DNA of 64,000 bases from Paraburkholderia flagellata. GTDB lineage: Bacteria; Pseudomonadota; Gammaproteobacteria; Burkholderiales; Burkholderiaceae. The position numbers and the translations under genes were made by a program. The DNA lies in the NCBI RefSeq assembly GCF_021390645.1, contig NZ_JAJEJT010000006.1:1-64000 (forward strand). Reading direction: 5' to 3'. Position 1 is the first letter of the stretch. Each line of letters opens with the position of its first letter. The notes below the pieces were generated by a model. That model was given only the letters and a program-made list of their open reading frames with translations. It searched no databases and was not told the DNA's origin. This document shows positions 44,570-53,607 of the stretch, one piece after another.

Positions 44570-44863
44570 CTGGGTTAGCGGTTAACTCATTTCACCGCCG
44601 GAAATGACGGTGCACGGTATTAAATATGACGTTATACGCAATCTTGAAAGTCATGCGGTCCTGACGCGTCACTTTATCAGGTATTTCGTAATACGTCAGA
44701 TAAATGTGCGTTTTGGCTACAAGATGACGTGTCGCGCAATGAGTTGGCACAATTCCGAGCGTATTGCGACGAAACGGAAGTTTTGGGATTTCGCGAAACT
44801 TGCTCCGCACGCCAGTTCTCTGTAAAGTTCGCCGATATTTCTTGCTAACTGACCTGCCACGAC
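44570..44863. promoter_or_regulatory. Divergent promoter region of the transfer operon with repeated operator-like sites
   Basis: This gap separates virB1 from the BetR-receiver gene. It contains several matches to ATGACG-N5-CGTCAT: ATGACG-GTGCA-CGGTAT (44604), ATGACG-TTATA-CGCAAT (44626), a central TGACGCGTCA palindrome (44662), ATTTCG-TAATA-CGTCAG (44683) and ATGACG-TGTCG-CGCAAT (44724). Perfect copies lie before the Rep_3 gene (57996 and 58067). The region is more AT-rich than the genes around it. A regulator bound here could repress the virB operon. Confidence 0.6.
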
Positions 44864-44866
44864 ATG

Positions 44867-45754
44867 ATGGAAACTGACGACACCAACGCCGAAGCCGTGG
44901 CGATCTCAAATCGCGTCAGGGAATTGATGGATCGGCATGGGGTCCCCAAACGCTCGCAGGCGAGCAAACTGAGCGAGGTGCTTCAGCTGAGCTTTTCGGC
45001 TGCGAGCCGCAAGCTGAAGGGACAACTTCCCTGGGACGTGAGCCAGCTACGTGCGATCGCAGCGGAGTTCGGTGAGAGCGCGAGCGTGCTGGTCGATGTT
45101 TCCGCGTCGGAATCGGCGGAGCCGCAAAGCAGCAAGTACGAAGCAACGCTGTTCTTTGGGAGGGAGCTAGAGAGTTGTACGGCGTGGATCGATGACAGCC
45201 AGGAGATTCATCGATCCGAAGCCGGCGCCTTTGTCGCGCGCCGCACGACGAACGGCTCGTGGCTGGTCTATCGCACCAGTGACGCGCCAGCTGGCCCGCT
45301 CTTTGCGGTTCGGCTGATCGAGATTCGGGATACAGGTCCGCGCGTGCGGCGGCCCAACGTCGCGATTCTTGACGACGACAAACGCCACCACACTGCCGAC
45401 ACTCTGGCGGAAAATTTCAGGACGCACGGATTTGATGCGGTCCCCTTCACGGATGCTGACGTCCTGCGTGACGCGCTGAAGGAGCAGGTGTTTGACGGGT
45501 TCGTGCTTGACTGGATACTCGGCGCAGGGGAAACGGCCGAAACGTTGATCCGCGAGATCCGGCGCGGAGACACAGCAAGCCGCGATTCGGCGATCTTCAT
45601 CCTGACAGGCAAGCTCAAGGACGGCGTGGCATCCGAAGAGGACATCACCCGCATTTCCGTTGCTGAAGACTGCACGTGCCTCGAAAAGCCCGTTCGCGCC
45701 GCACTGCTCGCGACTGACCTGGCGCGTGCCATCAAGACACGCTACGCCAGCTAG
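44867..45754 (+). CDS. Response regulator with N-terminal BetR-type HTH domain
   Basis: About 295 residues. The N-terminal 75 residues form a BetR-like DNA-binding domain (RVRELMDRHGVPKRSQASKLSEVLQLSFSAASRKLKGQLPWDVSQLRAIAAEFG). A middle linker domain follows, then a receiver domain (from about 165) with acidic NVAILDDDKR, phospho-acceptor Asp in DGFVLDWIL, Thr in IFILTGK and Lys in CLEKPV. It is divergent from virB1 and convergent with the hybrid kinase, overlapping it by 4 bases. The pair is a likely two-component switch near the transfer promoter. Confidence 0.82.
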   Translation: METDDTNAEAVAISNRVRELMDRHGVPKRSQASKLSEVLQLSFSAASRKLKGQLPWDVSQLRAIAAEFGESASVLVDVSASESAEPQSSKYEATLFFGRELESCTAWIDDSQEIHRSEAGAFVARRTTNGSWLVYRTSDAPAGPLFAVRLIEIRDTGPRVRRPNVAILDDDKRHHTADTLAENFRTHGFDAVPFTDADVLRDALKEQVFDGFVLDWILGAGETAETLIREIRRGDTASRDSAIFILTGKLKDGVASEEDITRISVAEDCTCLEKPVRAALLATDLARAIKTRYAS

Positions 45755-47619
45755 GCCAACTCCTGCTTCATGACGGAGCGCAATGCCTGTTCAAGCTGCA
45801 TTGCGCGCACCGGCTTCTGCAGCTGGACGTCAAAAAGTGCCGCATCGTCGCGAGCCAGCAATTCCGTCGAATAGGCGCTGACCCCCACGATAATGGCAGT
45901 GCGATTCATGCTCACGCTGCGCCGTATCCGCCGTGCCACCTCAATTCCGTCAATCTCCGGCATCTGGATATCGAGCAGGATGACGTCGTAGATGCTTTCG
46001 GCGACCGCCTCAAACGCTTCGACGCCGCTCGCCACAACATCAACGTGCGCCGACATCGCGACCACCGTATCTGCAAGGGACTCGCGTGCCGATTCAGTGT
46101 CGTCCACGATCAGAACGAGCCGACCCTCGAGCGGTGCTGCGATCTTCGGCATCGGTGACGGCAGCGACTGACGCACAATCTCAACGGGCAGCGACACCGT
46201 GACCGTTGTCCCGAGGCCCGTATCGCTGTCGATATTTACCCAGCCGCCCAGAAGGTCAGCCAGCCCCCGCACAATCGCGAGGCCGATACCCGCCCCTTCA
46301 TGCACGCGCGTATGGGATTCGTCGAGCCGCACAAACGGCTTGAAAAGTTCGTCAATCGCGTCGTGCGGAATCCCTGGGCCGGTGTCCTGCACGGTCAGCG
46401 TCAGGCGCTCGCCTTCCACCATCTGCCCTAATACGAGCCCAACCCTGACCGTTCCATGATCGGTGTAGCGAATCGCATTGGACAGCAGGTTGCCGAGTAT
46501 CTGGCTGATGCGCGCCGGGTCCGAGCGGCAGGGCCACCGCTCGCCACTGGTTTCGAGTACGACACCCAACCCTTTCCTGCCCGCTTCGTCCCGAACATCC
46601 TCAACAAGTGACTGGGCGAGCTCGACGGCATCAAAGAGTTCCGGTCGAAGCGTAAGACGGCCGGCGTCGAGACGCGCGTAATCCGTCAAATCCTTCATCT
46701 GCGAGTCCAGACGTTCGGCAGCCAGCGCCAGGCGGCGCACCATGATCGCGTCGGTGTCCGGGAAGTGCCGGGTCGCGAGCGCATCCGTCACGCTCAGGAT
46801 GCTCTGCAGAGGCGTGCGCAGCTCGTGCCCGAGCATGCCAAGGAACGCATTTTTTGCGTGGGCCGCATTCTGTGCCTCGATACTGGCGCTGCGCTCTGCC
46901 TCGATCGCGGCGGCCTGTTGCTGCAGAAGGCTCTGGTGCTGCGCTACAAGCAACTGCTTGCGGCGCAGGACGGCGGCAAGTGAAAACATGGTGCCGATCA
47001 GCAGTGTCGCCAGTACGACCAGCGCGATAACCAGATAGTGCCGCTTGTTCGTAACGGATCGCGCCATCGCCTCGCGGCGCAACTCTTCCGCAGACCCGGC
47101 GGCCTGCCTGACCGTTTCCATCGGAGTGCTCAAACTATCCAGTTCCTGCACAACCGGGCGAACCGCTGACGCAGCGTCCACCGTCGTTGGAGCGCTGGGC
47201 AGTTCACTGACGACGGGCCGAACCTCTTTGATGATCTGGCCGATGTCATGGAGGGCTTCGGCGTAGCCTGGCGTCGCGCGCAGGAGTACGCCACGTTCGG
47301 CATGGGCAGTGGCCTGCACCGCGTTGAACTGGGTCTGGAGAGCATTGAAGCTCTTGCGCACAGTCACGGCATCCGAAAGCCCCGCGCTGTAGTGCAAGAG
47401 ATCGGCTTGCGCCTGCTGCATTGCAGCCTGCAACTGTTCGACTGGCACGTAGTAGTTGTCCGGGCCGCCAAGACTTTCGAGGCCCGTCGGCTCAGACAGC
47501 AGCGAATAGGCGAATCCGGTCGAGGCGCCAACGGCAGCGGCGAGGGCGCCAGTGGTAATCCATACACCGAACTGCCGCCACAGATTGAAGAACATGATCG
47601 AGAGCACGCGCCCAGACAT
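45751..47619 (-). CDS. Hybrid sensor histidine kinase
   Basis: A 622-residue membrane kinase: membrane segment near 15-40, a helical periplasmic sensor (about 50-190), second membrane segment (YLVIALVVLATLLIGTMFSLAAVL), coiled coil, then the HisKA box FLGMLGHELRTPLQSILSV with the phospho-accepting His. HATPase motifs are ILGNLLSNAIRYT, DTGPGIP and GAGIGLAIVRGLADLLGG. A C-terminal receiver carries VILLDIQMPEIDG and LQKPV. It probably phosphorylates its own receiver and the BetR-type regulator encoded convergently. A TTTTCGC palindrome lies 72 bases upstream. Confidence 0.92.
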   Translation of the reverse strand: MSGRVLSIMFFNLWRQFGVWITTGALAAAVGASTGFAYSLLSEPTGLESLGGPDNYYVPVEQLQAAMQQAQADLLHYSAGLSDAVTVRKSFNALQTQFNAVQATAHAERGVLLRATPGYAEALHDIGQIIKEVRPVVSELPSAPTTVDAASAVRPVVQELDSLSTPMETVRQAAGSAEELRREAMARSVTNKRHYLVIALVVLATLLIGTMFSLAAVLRRKQLLVAQHQSLLQQQAAAIEAERSASIEAQNAAHAKNAFLGMLGHELRTPLQSILSVTDALATRHFPDTDAIMVRRLALAAERLDSQMKDLTDYARLDAGRLTLRPELFDAVELAQSLVEDVRDEAGRKGLGVVLETSGERWPCRSDPARISQILGNLLSNAIRYTDHGTVRVGLVLGQMVEGERLTLTVQDTGPGIPHDAIDELFKPFVRLDESHTRVHEGAGIGLAIVRGLADLLGGWVNIDSDTGLGTTVTVSLPVEIVRQSLPSPMPKIAAPLEGRLVLIVDDTESARESLADTVVAMSAHVDVVASGVEAFEAVAESIYDVILLDIQMPEIDGIEVARRIRRSVSMNRTAIIVGVSAYSTELLARDDAALFDVQLQKPVRAMQLEQALRSVMKQELA

Positions 47620-47690
47620 TCCTTATTATCGACGCGGCTGACGTCCGCCGCAAAACCCGCGAGCGTACACGGTTTGTCCTTGTGCGCCAA

Positions 47691-47708
47691 TTTTCGCGCA
47701 GGCGAAAA
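47691..47708. promoter_or_regulatory. TTTTCGC-N4-GCGAAAA palindrome before the hybrid kinase
   Basis: TTTTCGCGCAGGCGAAAA, the exact reverse complement of the copy at 40570-40587, lies between the kinase start and the Rep-like stop. Confidence 0.7.
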
Positions 47709-47747
47709 TCGCATTCTGCGAGCCACATCGCATAAAAGGGGCCATAT

Positions 47748-48992
47748 TCATGCAGGCTGGGTCGTCAGAACATCCGCACCAACCCGCGACTGCCTGATCG
47801 CACCGAGCGCCTGAGCGAGCGTTCCGGGTACGCCTCGAGCAACTGCCCGCACCGCATGCCCGCGGTCTCCCTGGCGCGCGAGTGCGAATGCGCGTTCGAG
47901 TTCGGACGTCGCTGCGATGACCTGTCCGCTCTCCAGCGCGGCGACGAAATCTGCCTGCCAGCCGTGATGGCTTGAGCGCACCGAGGACTCATCGGCGCGC
48001 AGCACACTCAGCGTTGACGAATCCTGTGATACCTCGAAGCGCGCCTTGCCACTGTGGCTGTAGAACGTATGCCCGGCACAGCGCTGCGTCGTTTCTTCGA
48101 CGTTCATTGCGGCAGCGCGCTTCTGTTCGACGGCGGCCGCTTCCTCACGGCGCTCGCGGCACTGCCACGCGAAATCCGTCTTCGAGCGCAGCAGCGCCTG
48201 CAGGTAGCTGATCGGGAAGCGGGCGGCCTTGATTTGCACCCACGTTACCTCAACGACATCGGACAGGCGCTTTCCAGCCAGACGCGCCTGCTTCATGAGC
48301 TTGAAGATCAGATTTTTATGAAAACCCAGGGACCGCAGGCGCTCAAGGTCTGCAGGGAGCGCGCCCTGCTGTCTCTTTTGAGAAAGAGGGGACTGATAAA
48401 AACCATATGTATACGGGTCTGCCATATTGGCAGTCGGCGAATCAAATGAATCGCCGCTGACCGGAGGCTGCTCCCGCTCTGCAATGGCTTGAGCGATGCC
48501 CGCGTCTGTACCCTGCCCCGCGGCGGCAGTCTCGCGCGCTACCGCTTGCTTACGGCGAACTGGCGCGCCGATCAGACCGAGTGCCTTGGCGGCTGTCTCG
48601 GTGAGATAGATGTATGCGGACCCGAACCGGCCGTGCCGTCCTTTCCTGCCCTGCTCCGCGACTGTGATCAAACCGGCGTCGACGAGATCCGCTTCTGCCC
48701 GGTACCACGTGCGCTCGGACAGGCCGGCGCGATCGGCCAGATAGGTTCGGCGAGCAAAGACTTCTTTGAGTGGCCGGGCGCAATCAACGGTCAGCGTGAT
48801 CGCTGCGAGCGCGCAACGGGCGCGTTGCGGGAGATCCGGCATCGTCAGTGAGCGCTGATGAGCGCGCAGGGTCAGGTAGGGGAGATTGCGCGTGTCGCCG
48901 CCGATTGCTGCAGATGCACCGGACTCTTGAGGTTGGTTTGCTTCCGGGTGTGCGTCACCCTCGCGGGCAACCGAGTGTTGCGCGATAGACAT
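47748..48992 (-). CDS. Winged-HTH plasmid replication protein (candidate initiator 1)
   Basis: A 414-residue protein. The N-terminal half contains a winged helix (RARCALAAITLTVDCARPLKEVFARRTYLADRAGLSERTWYRAEADLVDAGLITV), then a basic wing (GRKGRHGRFGSAYIYL). The middle has LPADLERLRSLGFHKNLIFKLMKQARLAGKRLSDVVEVTW, a second helical domain. This resembles replication O/HTH proteins found next to parAB in Burkholderiaceae plasmids. Its place downstream of parA-parB in the same direction fits an initiator. A purely regulatory role cannot be excluded. Confidence 0.6.
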   Translation of the reverse strand: MSIAQHSVAREGDAHPEANQPQESGASAAIGGDTRNLPYLTLRAHQRSLTMPDLPQRARCALAAITLTVDCARPLKEVFARRTYLADRAGLSERTWYRAEADLVDAGLITVAEQGRKGRHGRFGSAYIYLTETAAKALGLIGAPVRRKQAVARETAAAGQGTDAGIAQAIAEREQPPVSGDSFDSPTANMADPYTYGFYQSPLSQKRQQGALPADLERLRSLGFHKNLIFKLMKQARLAGKRLSDVVEVTWVQIKAARFPISYLQALLRSKTDFAWQCRERREEAAAVEQKRAAAMNVEETTQRCAGHTFYSHSGKARFEVSQDSSTLSVLRADESSVRSSHHGWQADFVAALESGQVIAATSELERAFALARQGDRGHAVRAVARGVPGTLAQALGAIRQSRVGADVLTTQPA

Positions 48993-49131
48993 AGCCAGCG
49001 TCCATTCTCAGAAATGGATGGTCGTTTGCTTGACTGGCCGTCTCTATCCGCTACACTCCGAGATGTCTCGTCTCTTCCGGTTTCCAGCCGGGGAGTACAG
49101 CGGGGCGAGGTTCCAGCCAAGCCCTAAATTC

Positions 49132-49161
49132 AAACGCCTTCGGTTCCAGCCGGAGGCGTTT
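49132..49161. terminator. Probable bidirectional terminator between parB and rep
   Basis: AAACGCCT and AGGCGTTT pair perfectly, with CGG/CCG extending the stem around a 6-base loop. T-rich sequence follows on the plus strand. It lies in the 324-base gap between parB and the Rep-like gene. Three GGTT(T)CCAGCC repeats also occur at 49079, 49109 and 49142; I cannot tell whether they are iterons. Confidence 0.5.
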
Positions 49162-49220
49162 GTCTTTCTGCAGATCGGTTAGCTCATCGCTTCCTAAAAT
49201 CGTAAGTGCTTGATTTTTAA

Positions 49221-49241
49221 CAACTCCCTACTAGGGAGTTG
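49221..49241. promoter_or_regulatory. Perfect palindrome, CAACTCCCTA-C-TAGGGAGTTG
   Basis: A 21-base perfect palindrome with 10-base arms, downstream of parB and upstream of the Rep-like gene. A second, less perfect copy is at 49282-49308. It may be the parS centromere of ParB1, the operator of rep or an origin element. Confidence 0.65.
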
Positions 49242-49281
49242 TTTCAAGACATCTTTGCCAACTCTATAACTCATTGATTTC

Positions 49282-49308
49282 ATTGAACTCCCTACTAGGG
49301 ACTCCAAT
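49282..49308. promoter_or_regulatory. Second CTCCCTA-C-TAGGGA palindrome
   Basis: ATTGAACTCCCTA, C, TAGGGACTCCAAT: 11 of 13 arm positions pair. It lies 8 bases beyond the parB stop, 61 bases from the perfect copy measured left edge to left edge. Confidence 0.6.
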
Positions 49309-49316
49309 GATCTCGT

Positions 49317-50342
49317 TCAGCCGTTACTATTCATCGCGTCGATTTCTCGCTTGATGAAGTCCTCGATCTTCGCTGCCCACTCCTGAGCCGATACGTCCGA
49401 TTCCTTCCCGGCAAATCGCAGCCCGATAACGCCGTTGCGGACTGACACGTCGCACAGCTTCTTCTTACCATTGCTTATTGCCCGTGCAGGAGCTTGCGCA
49501 GGCTTAGACGCCTTTGGCTTCGCCATGTCAAGCGCTTGTTTCTGCGTTAGCGTTTCGCTTGCAACTAGCGCCTGAATCGCCTTTGTCACTTCTTCACCGT
49601 GCCCCGCAGTTGCGAGTGCCGCGAATGCTTCGGCGGCATTTCCGCCCAAGCGGTCCGGCCTCAAAGCAATCGCGAGACGGGCTTCCGCCGGTAGCTTGTC
49701 GAACGCCAATATCCGCTGAATGTGCGATTCGCTCAATCCAGAGGCTTTGATGATGTCCGCGCGGGTGAAGCCAAATTCGTCCTGCAGACGACCAAACTGT
49801 CGGTACTTCTCGTAGTCTGGCAGAGAAGGTGCAAGCAGATTTGAGAATGTCGCCCCAAGTTCGGCAGATTTGGCATCGCCGCTGAATGGCACGCCAAGGA
49901 TTTTGGTGCGACCGAGATCGCGGTATATCGCCGAGCGGTTCGCGCCCGAGACAATCTCGTTTCGTCCGTCGCCTAGCGGCCGATACACGATCGGGTGAAT
50001 GAGCGGGTTGCTCACAAGGTTCTCGCGCAATTCTGTGTATTCGGTCGGTGAGAGTACGCGCCGCCTGCCCGGGACCTCGACCAACGTGCTAATGTCGATT
50101 TCCGCTGCACCAGCCGCCGATGCGCCAGACTCGAGCGCCTCAATGCGCTTTCGTGCCTCTACGAGCTCTTGCTCCGCGATTGCGCGCTTCTCTTCGGCCT
50201 GATTCACGAGGTTCTGAGCGTCAAAGATCCGCCCAGGCGACGTACGTGCTTGGTCGCCCGTTCGCGTCGCAGCCGCAACGCGCTCCGGATCGGACTGAAC
50301 GGCACTCGTGCGTTCGGCTAGTCGTTTTGCGAGACTACTCAT
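49317..50342 (-). CDS. parB: ParB partition protein (system 1)
   Basis: A 341-residue centromere-binding protein. A coiled N terminus is followed by the ParB/Srx-type domain (PLIHPIVYRPLGDGRNEIVSGANRSAIYRDLG; the usual GERR box reads SGANRS), then the HTH region GFTRADIIKASGLSESHIQRIL. The C-terminal part probably dimerises. The altered GERR box (GANRS) is seen in ParB proteins that pair with type Ia ParA. Its start overlaps the parA stop by one base, with GGGGGTG upstream. Confidence 0.88.
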   Translation of the reverse strand: MSSLAKRLAERTSAVQSDPERVAAATRTGDQARTSPGRIFDAQNLVNQAEEKRAIAEQELVEARKRIEALESGASAAGAAEIDISTLVEVPGRRRVLSPTEYTELRENLVSNPLIHPIVYRPLGDGRNEIVSGANRSAIYRDLGRTKILGVPFSGDAKSAELGATFSNLLAPSLPDYEKYRQFGRLQDEFGFTRADIIKASGLSESHIQRILAFDKLPAEARLAIALRPDRLGGNAAEAFAALATAGHGEEVTKAIQALVASETLTQKQALDMAKPKASKPAQAPARAISNGKKKLCDVSVRNGVIGLRFAGKESDVSAQEWAAKIEDFIKREIDAMNSNG

Positions 50343-51535
50343 TATTCACCCCCTTTTGCCCAGGCACGCACCAGTTGACTATCCAGATAGTCGGCAAGTC
50401 TGTCGAACGGTTCGCGAATGCGCGCATAAGCGCTGCTGCTTACGTCGGATTTCGCTACGTCATAGACCGTCGACAACATGGCTGCGGCCCCGATCTGCAC
50501 ACTAGAGTCGGGGATCGAGATCGGCAGAACTCGCGAGCCGTATGCCTTGGTCAACCACTCCTGCACCGCACGTGACAGCTCCGTGCTTTTCACCTTGGTC
50601 ATGAGAACGTTCACGAAGTCATAGCGCTTGTTGGCATTCACGCCTGGAAGCTTGCTCGCGACTTCCGAGAACAGTCGCCAAAATTGGGTCGAGCTTGCGA
50701 AGTCCATGCCTTCAGGGGGGCAGGGAAGCAAAATGGCATCAGCGGCTATAAGCGCGTTCGTTGTGAGTTGGCTCAGCGCAGGCGGAGTGTCGATGAGCAC
50801 GACATCGTATTCGTTCAGGTGCGGCTTGAGACCCTTGTTCAGGATGTCCCAAAATTCGAACTTCCGATCGCTGAGCAGCTTGGCGGGCACTTCGAATTCC
50901 GCGTCCGACAGGTAGGTGGTCGCCGGAATCAGGTCAAGGTTGTGCCAGTACGTTGGGCGGATTGCGTAGCCAACAGTCGCCTGATCGCCATAAAAAAGCG
51001 GCAAGAGGGTCTTGTCTTCCGGCACCTCTGTCTCCGGCGCGTACCCGCATAGTTGAGTTGCCGATCCCTGTGGATCGCAGTCGATAACCAGCACTTTTCG
51101 GCCAAGGAGGGTAAGCGCTTGCCCGCATGCAAGGGTGGTCGTCGTTTTGGTTACGCCGCCTTTGAAGTTTGCAACGGCATACACTCGCGCCCTCGCGCCG
51201 GCCGGTCTTGCCGGACGCTTGGTCGTTGCTAGGACGCACTGAATTGCCTCTTCGAGCGTGAATTCCTTCGCACGCCCTGCCCCTTTGGAGGTTCCTGCTG
51301 GCAACTCGCCTTTGGTTGTCAGATACTTCAGGCGCTGCTTGTCCATGCTACACAGCGCCGCAACCCCCGCGCTCGTGAAGGTCGGTGCCTTCTTGCGCGG
51401 ATACGGCTCAAGCATCGCATCGCGGATCTGGTCGAGAATGTCCGCAGATTGCCCGGCGAGTGCGACGAGGTCGCTAACTGAAACGGACTGGTCAACTTCA
51501 GGCAGCCTTCCGCCTTGCAGGTCGTTTGCGTTCAC
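50342..51535 (-). CDS. parA: ParA partition ATPase, type Ia (system 1)
   Basis: A 397-residue Walker-type ATPase. An N-terminal DNA-binding extension (residues 1-105, with a MerR-like TSAGVAALCSMDKQRLKYL) marks type Ia, which autorepresses its own promoter. Deviant Walker A is ANFKGGVTKTTTTL (about 125), followed by VLVIDCDPQGSATQL and Walker B VVLIDTPPAL. It is first in a parA-parB unit transcribed leftward toward the Rep-like gene. Confidence 0.93.
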   Translation of the reverse strand: MNANDLQGGRLPEVDQSVSVSDLVALAGQSADILDQIRDAMLEPYPRKKAPTFTSAGVAALCSMDKQRLKYLTTKGELPAGTSKGAGRAKEFTLEEAIQCVLATTKRPARPAGARARVYAVANFKGGVTKTTTTLACGQALTLLGRKVLVIDCDPQGSATQLCGYAPETEVPEDKTLLPLFYGDQATVGYAIRPTYWHNLDLIPATTYLSDAEFEVPAKLLSDRKFEFWDILNKGLKPHLNEYDVVLIDTPPALSQLTTNALIAADAILLPCPPEGMDFASSTQFWRLFSEVASKLPGVNANKRYDFVNVLMTKVKSTELSRAVQEWLTKAYGSRVLPISIPDSSVQIGAAAMLSTVYDVAKSDVSSSAYARIREPFDRLADYLDSQLVRAWAKGGE

Positions 51536-51561
51536 TGTTGTATCCTGGTAGCTGGTTGGTT

Positions 51562-51595
51562 TCCCGGTTTTCGTGAAAAAATCAATTAACCGGGA
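51562..51595. promoter_or_regulatory. Inverted repeat upstream of parA1
   Basis: TCCCGGTT and AACCGGGA (8-base perfect arms) enclose an 18-base AT-rich spacer just upstream of parA1. Type Ia ParA proteins repress from such sites, so this is a plausible operator. Confidence 0.5.
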
Positions 51596-51698
51596 GAATA
51601 ATAGGTGCCCGAGTAAACTTCAAGTAAACTCTCAAGAGTTTTTGGCGCGTGGCATGCCGCGCAGGGCGGACGTTCGCGGCCCGGCCCTGTTATTTCCA

Positions 51699-51716
51699 CT
51701 TTCGCGCAGGCGAAAA
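51699..51716. promoter_or_regulatory. TTTTCGC-type palindrome upstream of parA1, copy 1
   Basis: CTTTCGCGCAGGCGAAAA differs from the copy at 47691 only in its first base. It lies about 165 bases upstream of the parA1 start. Confidence 0.65.
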
Positions 51717-51769
51717 ACGGATCTTTCTGCCGTCTTCATGCTCGCGCTTTCAGCAGCACACGGAATGTG

Positions 51770-51787
51770 TTTTCGCCTGCGCGAAAA
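51770..51787. promoter_or_regulatory. TTTTCGC-type palindrome upstream of parA1, copy 2
   Basis: TTTTCGCCTGCGCGAAAA, identical to the copy before virB5. Two copies 71 bases apart next to parA1 make a centromere-like role possible. Confidence 0.7.
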
Positions 51788-51789
51788 TC

Positions 51790-52510
51790 GAGATCGTCCC
51801 TGCCGGTCACGTAACCGCTATGTGGTCGCGCGCGCGGTCAGACCTGTCCCGTCACGCGGCGCGACCCGTCCGTTACTCGCCATGACTCAAATTACGCGAC
51901 TCCCCGCAGTCGCCACCGATCACCGGCGCCAGTCAGCAGGTCGCATGACGGTACCAGGATGGTCAACAACACTGAGAGAAGGGACGGGAAGCAGTGTGTG
52001 AGCAGTCGTGCCGGTCCAGAGCGACTGTCTCCGGCTACTGAAACCGCAAGCCGGTATCCGCTGAAGCAAAATTGGTCTGCACATTGCCGGAATCCGGCTT
52101 CCACATTGGCCGAGTGCGCTGCGCACTATCATGCTGGCCGGCCTGTCAGATGGGTCGTGGAATGGGCGGATGCGGAGAGCAATTCTCGGATGTTGTCACT
52201 AGCCGAGCTAGGCCATAAGCACAGTTTCGTGAAACATCGTCTGAGATAGTTAAGCTCGTAGGAAACCCAAGCCCGACAAGGAATTCGGCGGGTTAAGCGT
52301 TGATTGTTTCACGGAATTCTGCTGTGCGGGGAGGGCGAGTTTCATCCGAAAGGCCGGATCGGCACCTATGGCTCACGATTTTTCGATCGAGCGTATTGAA
52401 CGTTACGTGATATGTAGTGAGCCCGTCTCCCGCATCCGTATGGCTTTATTTGGTCCCCGCCACTCTTGTATTAAGAGGAGAGCGTTGCGCCGCTGGGGAA
52501 TGCAGCGCTT
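51790..52510. other. Region without a supported gene
   Basis: About 700 bases with only short, overlapping ORFs on both strands. GTTTC-GT-GAAAC lies at about 52228 and GTTTCACGGAA at about 52306; they resemble halves of a chromosomal-type parS but are imperfect. I see no transposase or RNA gene. Confidence 0.35.
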
Positions 52511-52512
52511 CA

Positions 52513-52794
52513 TCAATAGCAATTGACGCGATACTGCGGAGCCAGCGTCGCAAGTCGAAGGCTGTAGTTTCTAGGATCGCCCTGTCTAGCTGCCGCCTTC
52601 AAGTCGTGCTCTGCCCGTTGCTGTTGCGCCCTACAGTTCGACGTGCTGCGGCTTGCTGACGGTGTTGCGTGTGTCGGATAGTCGTTTGTCAACGTGCCGG
52701 ACTGGTCCTGCTGTATTGGACGCGCACCGCCGATCCATTGCCCGTGTGCGGATAGCGCGACAAACATCAGCAAGGTAGCGAAAATGATCTTCAT
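52513..52794 (-). CDS. Small exported protein of unknown function
   Basis: A 93-residue protein with a clear signal peptide (MKIIFATLLMFVALSAHGQ) and GGGGGA about 4 bases before the ATG. The mature part is polar, with two cysteines (TSNCRAQQQRAEHDLKAAARQGDP and the C-terminal NCY), so one disulfide is possible. The family is not recognised. It is isolated; the plus-strand ORFs over it are shadows. Confidence 0.6.
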   Translation of the reverse strand: MKIIFATLLMFVALSAHGQWIGGARPIQQDQSGTLTNDYPTHATPSASRSTSNCRAQQQRAEHDLKAAARQGDPRNYSLRLATLAPQYRVNCY

Positions 52795-52799
52795 TTGTC

Positions 52800-53300
52800 C
52801 CCCGTCTCGGTTTTTACTCCTCTCCGGAATCGGCAGTCGTTGCTCGTTCCAGAACTACTACGATACGTGTTTGCCAACCTATATCTGTGCGCGATCGCGC
52901 ATCAAGCGAGAGATCTGAAGCGGTTGGCAGCAGCCAACATGGGGGGGGATCAGTATTGTCTACGATTGGTGCGGATGTGGTGGCCGGCGAGGTACGGACA
53001 GAACTCGTTGCCCATGTGCGACGCCTAACGCGCCGGCGCTCGGCGCGTCGCGTGAAGGCTTCGCTGCCGCCGGCAAGGGATCTGCGGCAGCAAGGGCTGT
53101 TTTCCTGAATGACTTCCTGCTTGTCGGGGTGTATCTAGACAGGTAGCTGCCGATCCGTAGGTAGCAAGAGCTGCGGCGCGGTGGCGCCGTCTCAGCGTCG
53201 TTGGCATGTTCTGACGCGCGAACGGGAGACGGGCGATTGTCGACTCGCCTCAACTGCCGGGGTGCCTTCCCGATTGTCGCATTGCAGAGATCGGCCTGCT
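52800..53300. other. Region without a supported gene
   Basis: Short ORFs overlap on both strands and none has a ribosome site plus recognisable sequence. A run of eight G occurs near 52939. Nothing else stands out. Confidence 0.35.
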
Positions 53301-53304
53301 GCGG

Positions 53305-53607
53305 TTAGTGCCAGTCTCCCCTCGGGTGAATCACCAAATCAACCTCGGCGTCCAGGCAGTCGATGAACGAGTTGAACTTCGTGTCAATGCACTTCCAGAA
53401 CAGCCCTTTAAACGTCAGTAGAGCAGCACCAGCGTCAGCGAAAATGACGCCGATCACCAAGGCGGAAAGTGCTGCATCCTTTGCGCATGCCTCGATCGCT
53501 GGTGCATAAGCGGAGAACTTGGGATACGTGGCCCATACCATCGCGATCAAGTCTCTGTAGCGTGCCTGGGTTACCGGATAATAGAGATCGAATGGTATCG
53601 AAGTCAT
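53305..53607 (-). CDS. Possible small protein with one hydrophobic segment
   Basis: A 100-residue frame with a hydrophobic stretch (ALSALVIGVIFADAGAALLTF) and three cysteines. Its first codons overlap the start of the rightward repeat-protein gene by 16 bases, so it may be spurious or the two may be divergent with overlapping 5' ends. No ribosome site is clear. Not recognised. Confidence 0.35.
   Translation of the reverse strand: MTSIPFDLYYPVTQARYRDLIAMVWATYPKFSAYAPAIEACAKDAALSALVIGVIFADAGAALLTFKGLFWKCIDTKFNSFIDCLDAEVDLVIHPRGDWH

Noticed and set aside
52224..52316. parS-like GTTTC...GAAAC halves
   Set aside because: Both matches are imperfect and isolated; not enough to call a centromere.
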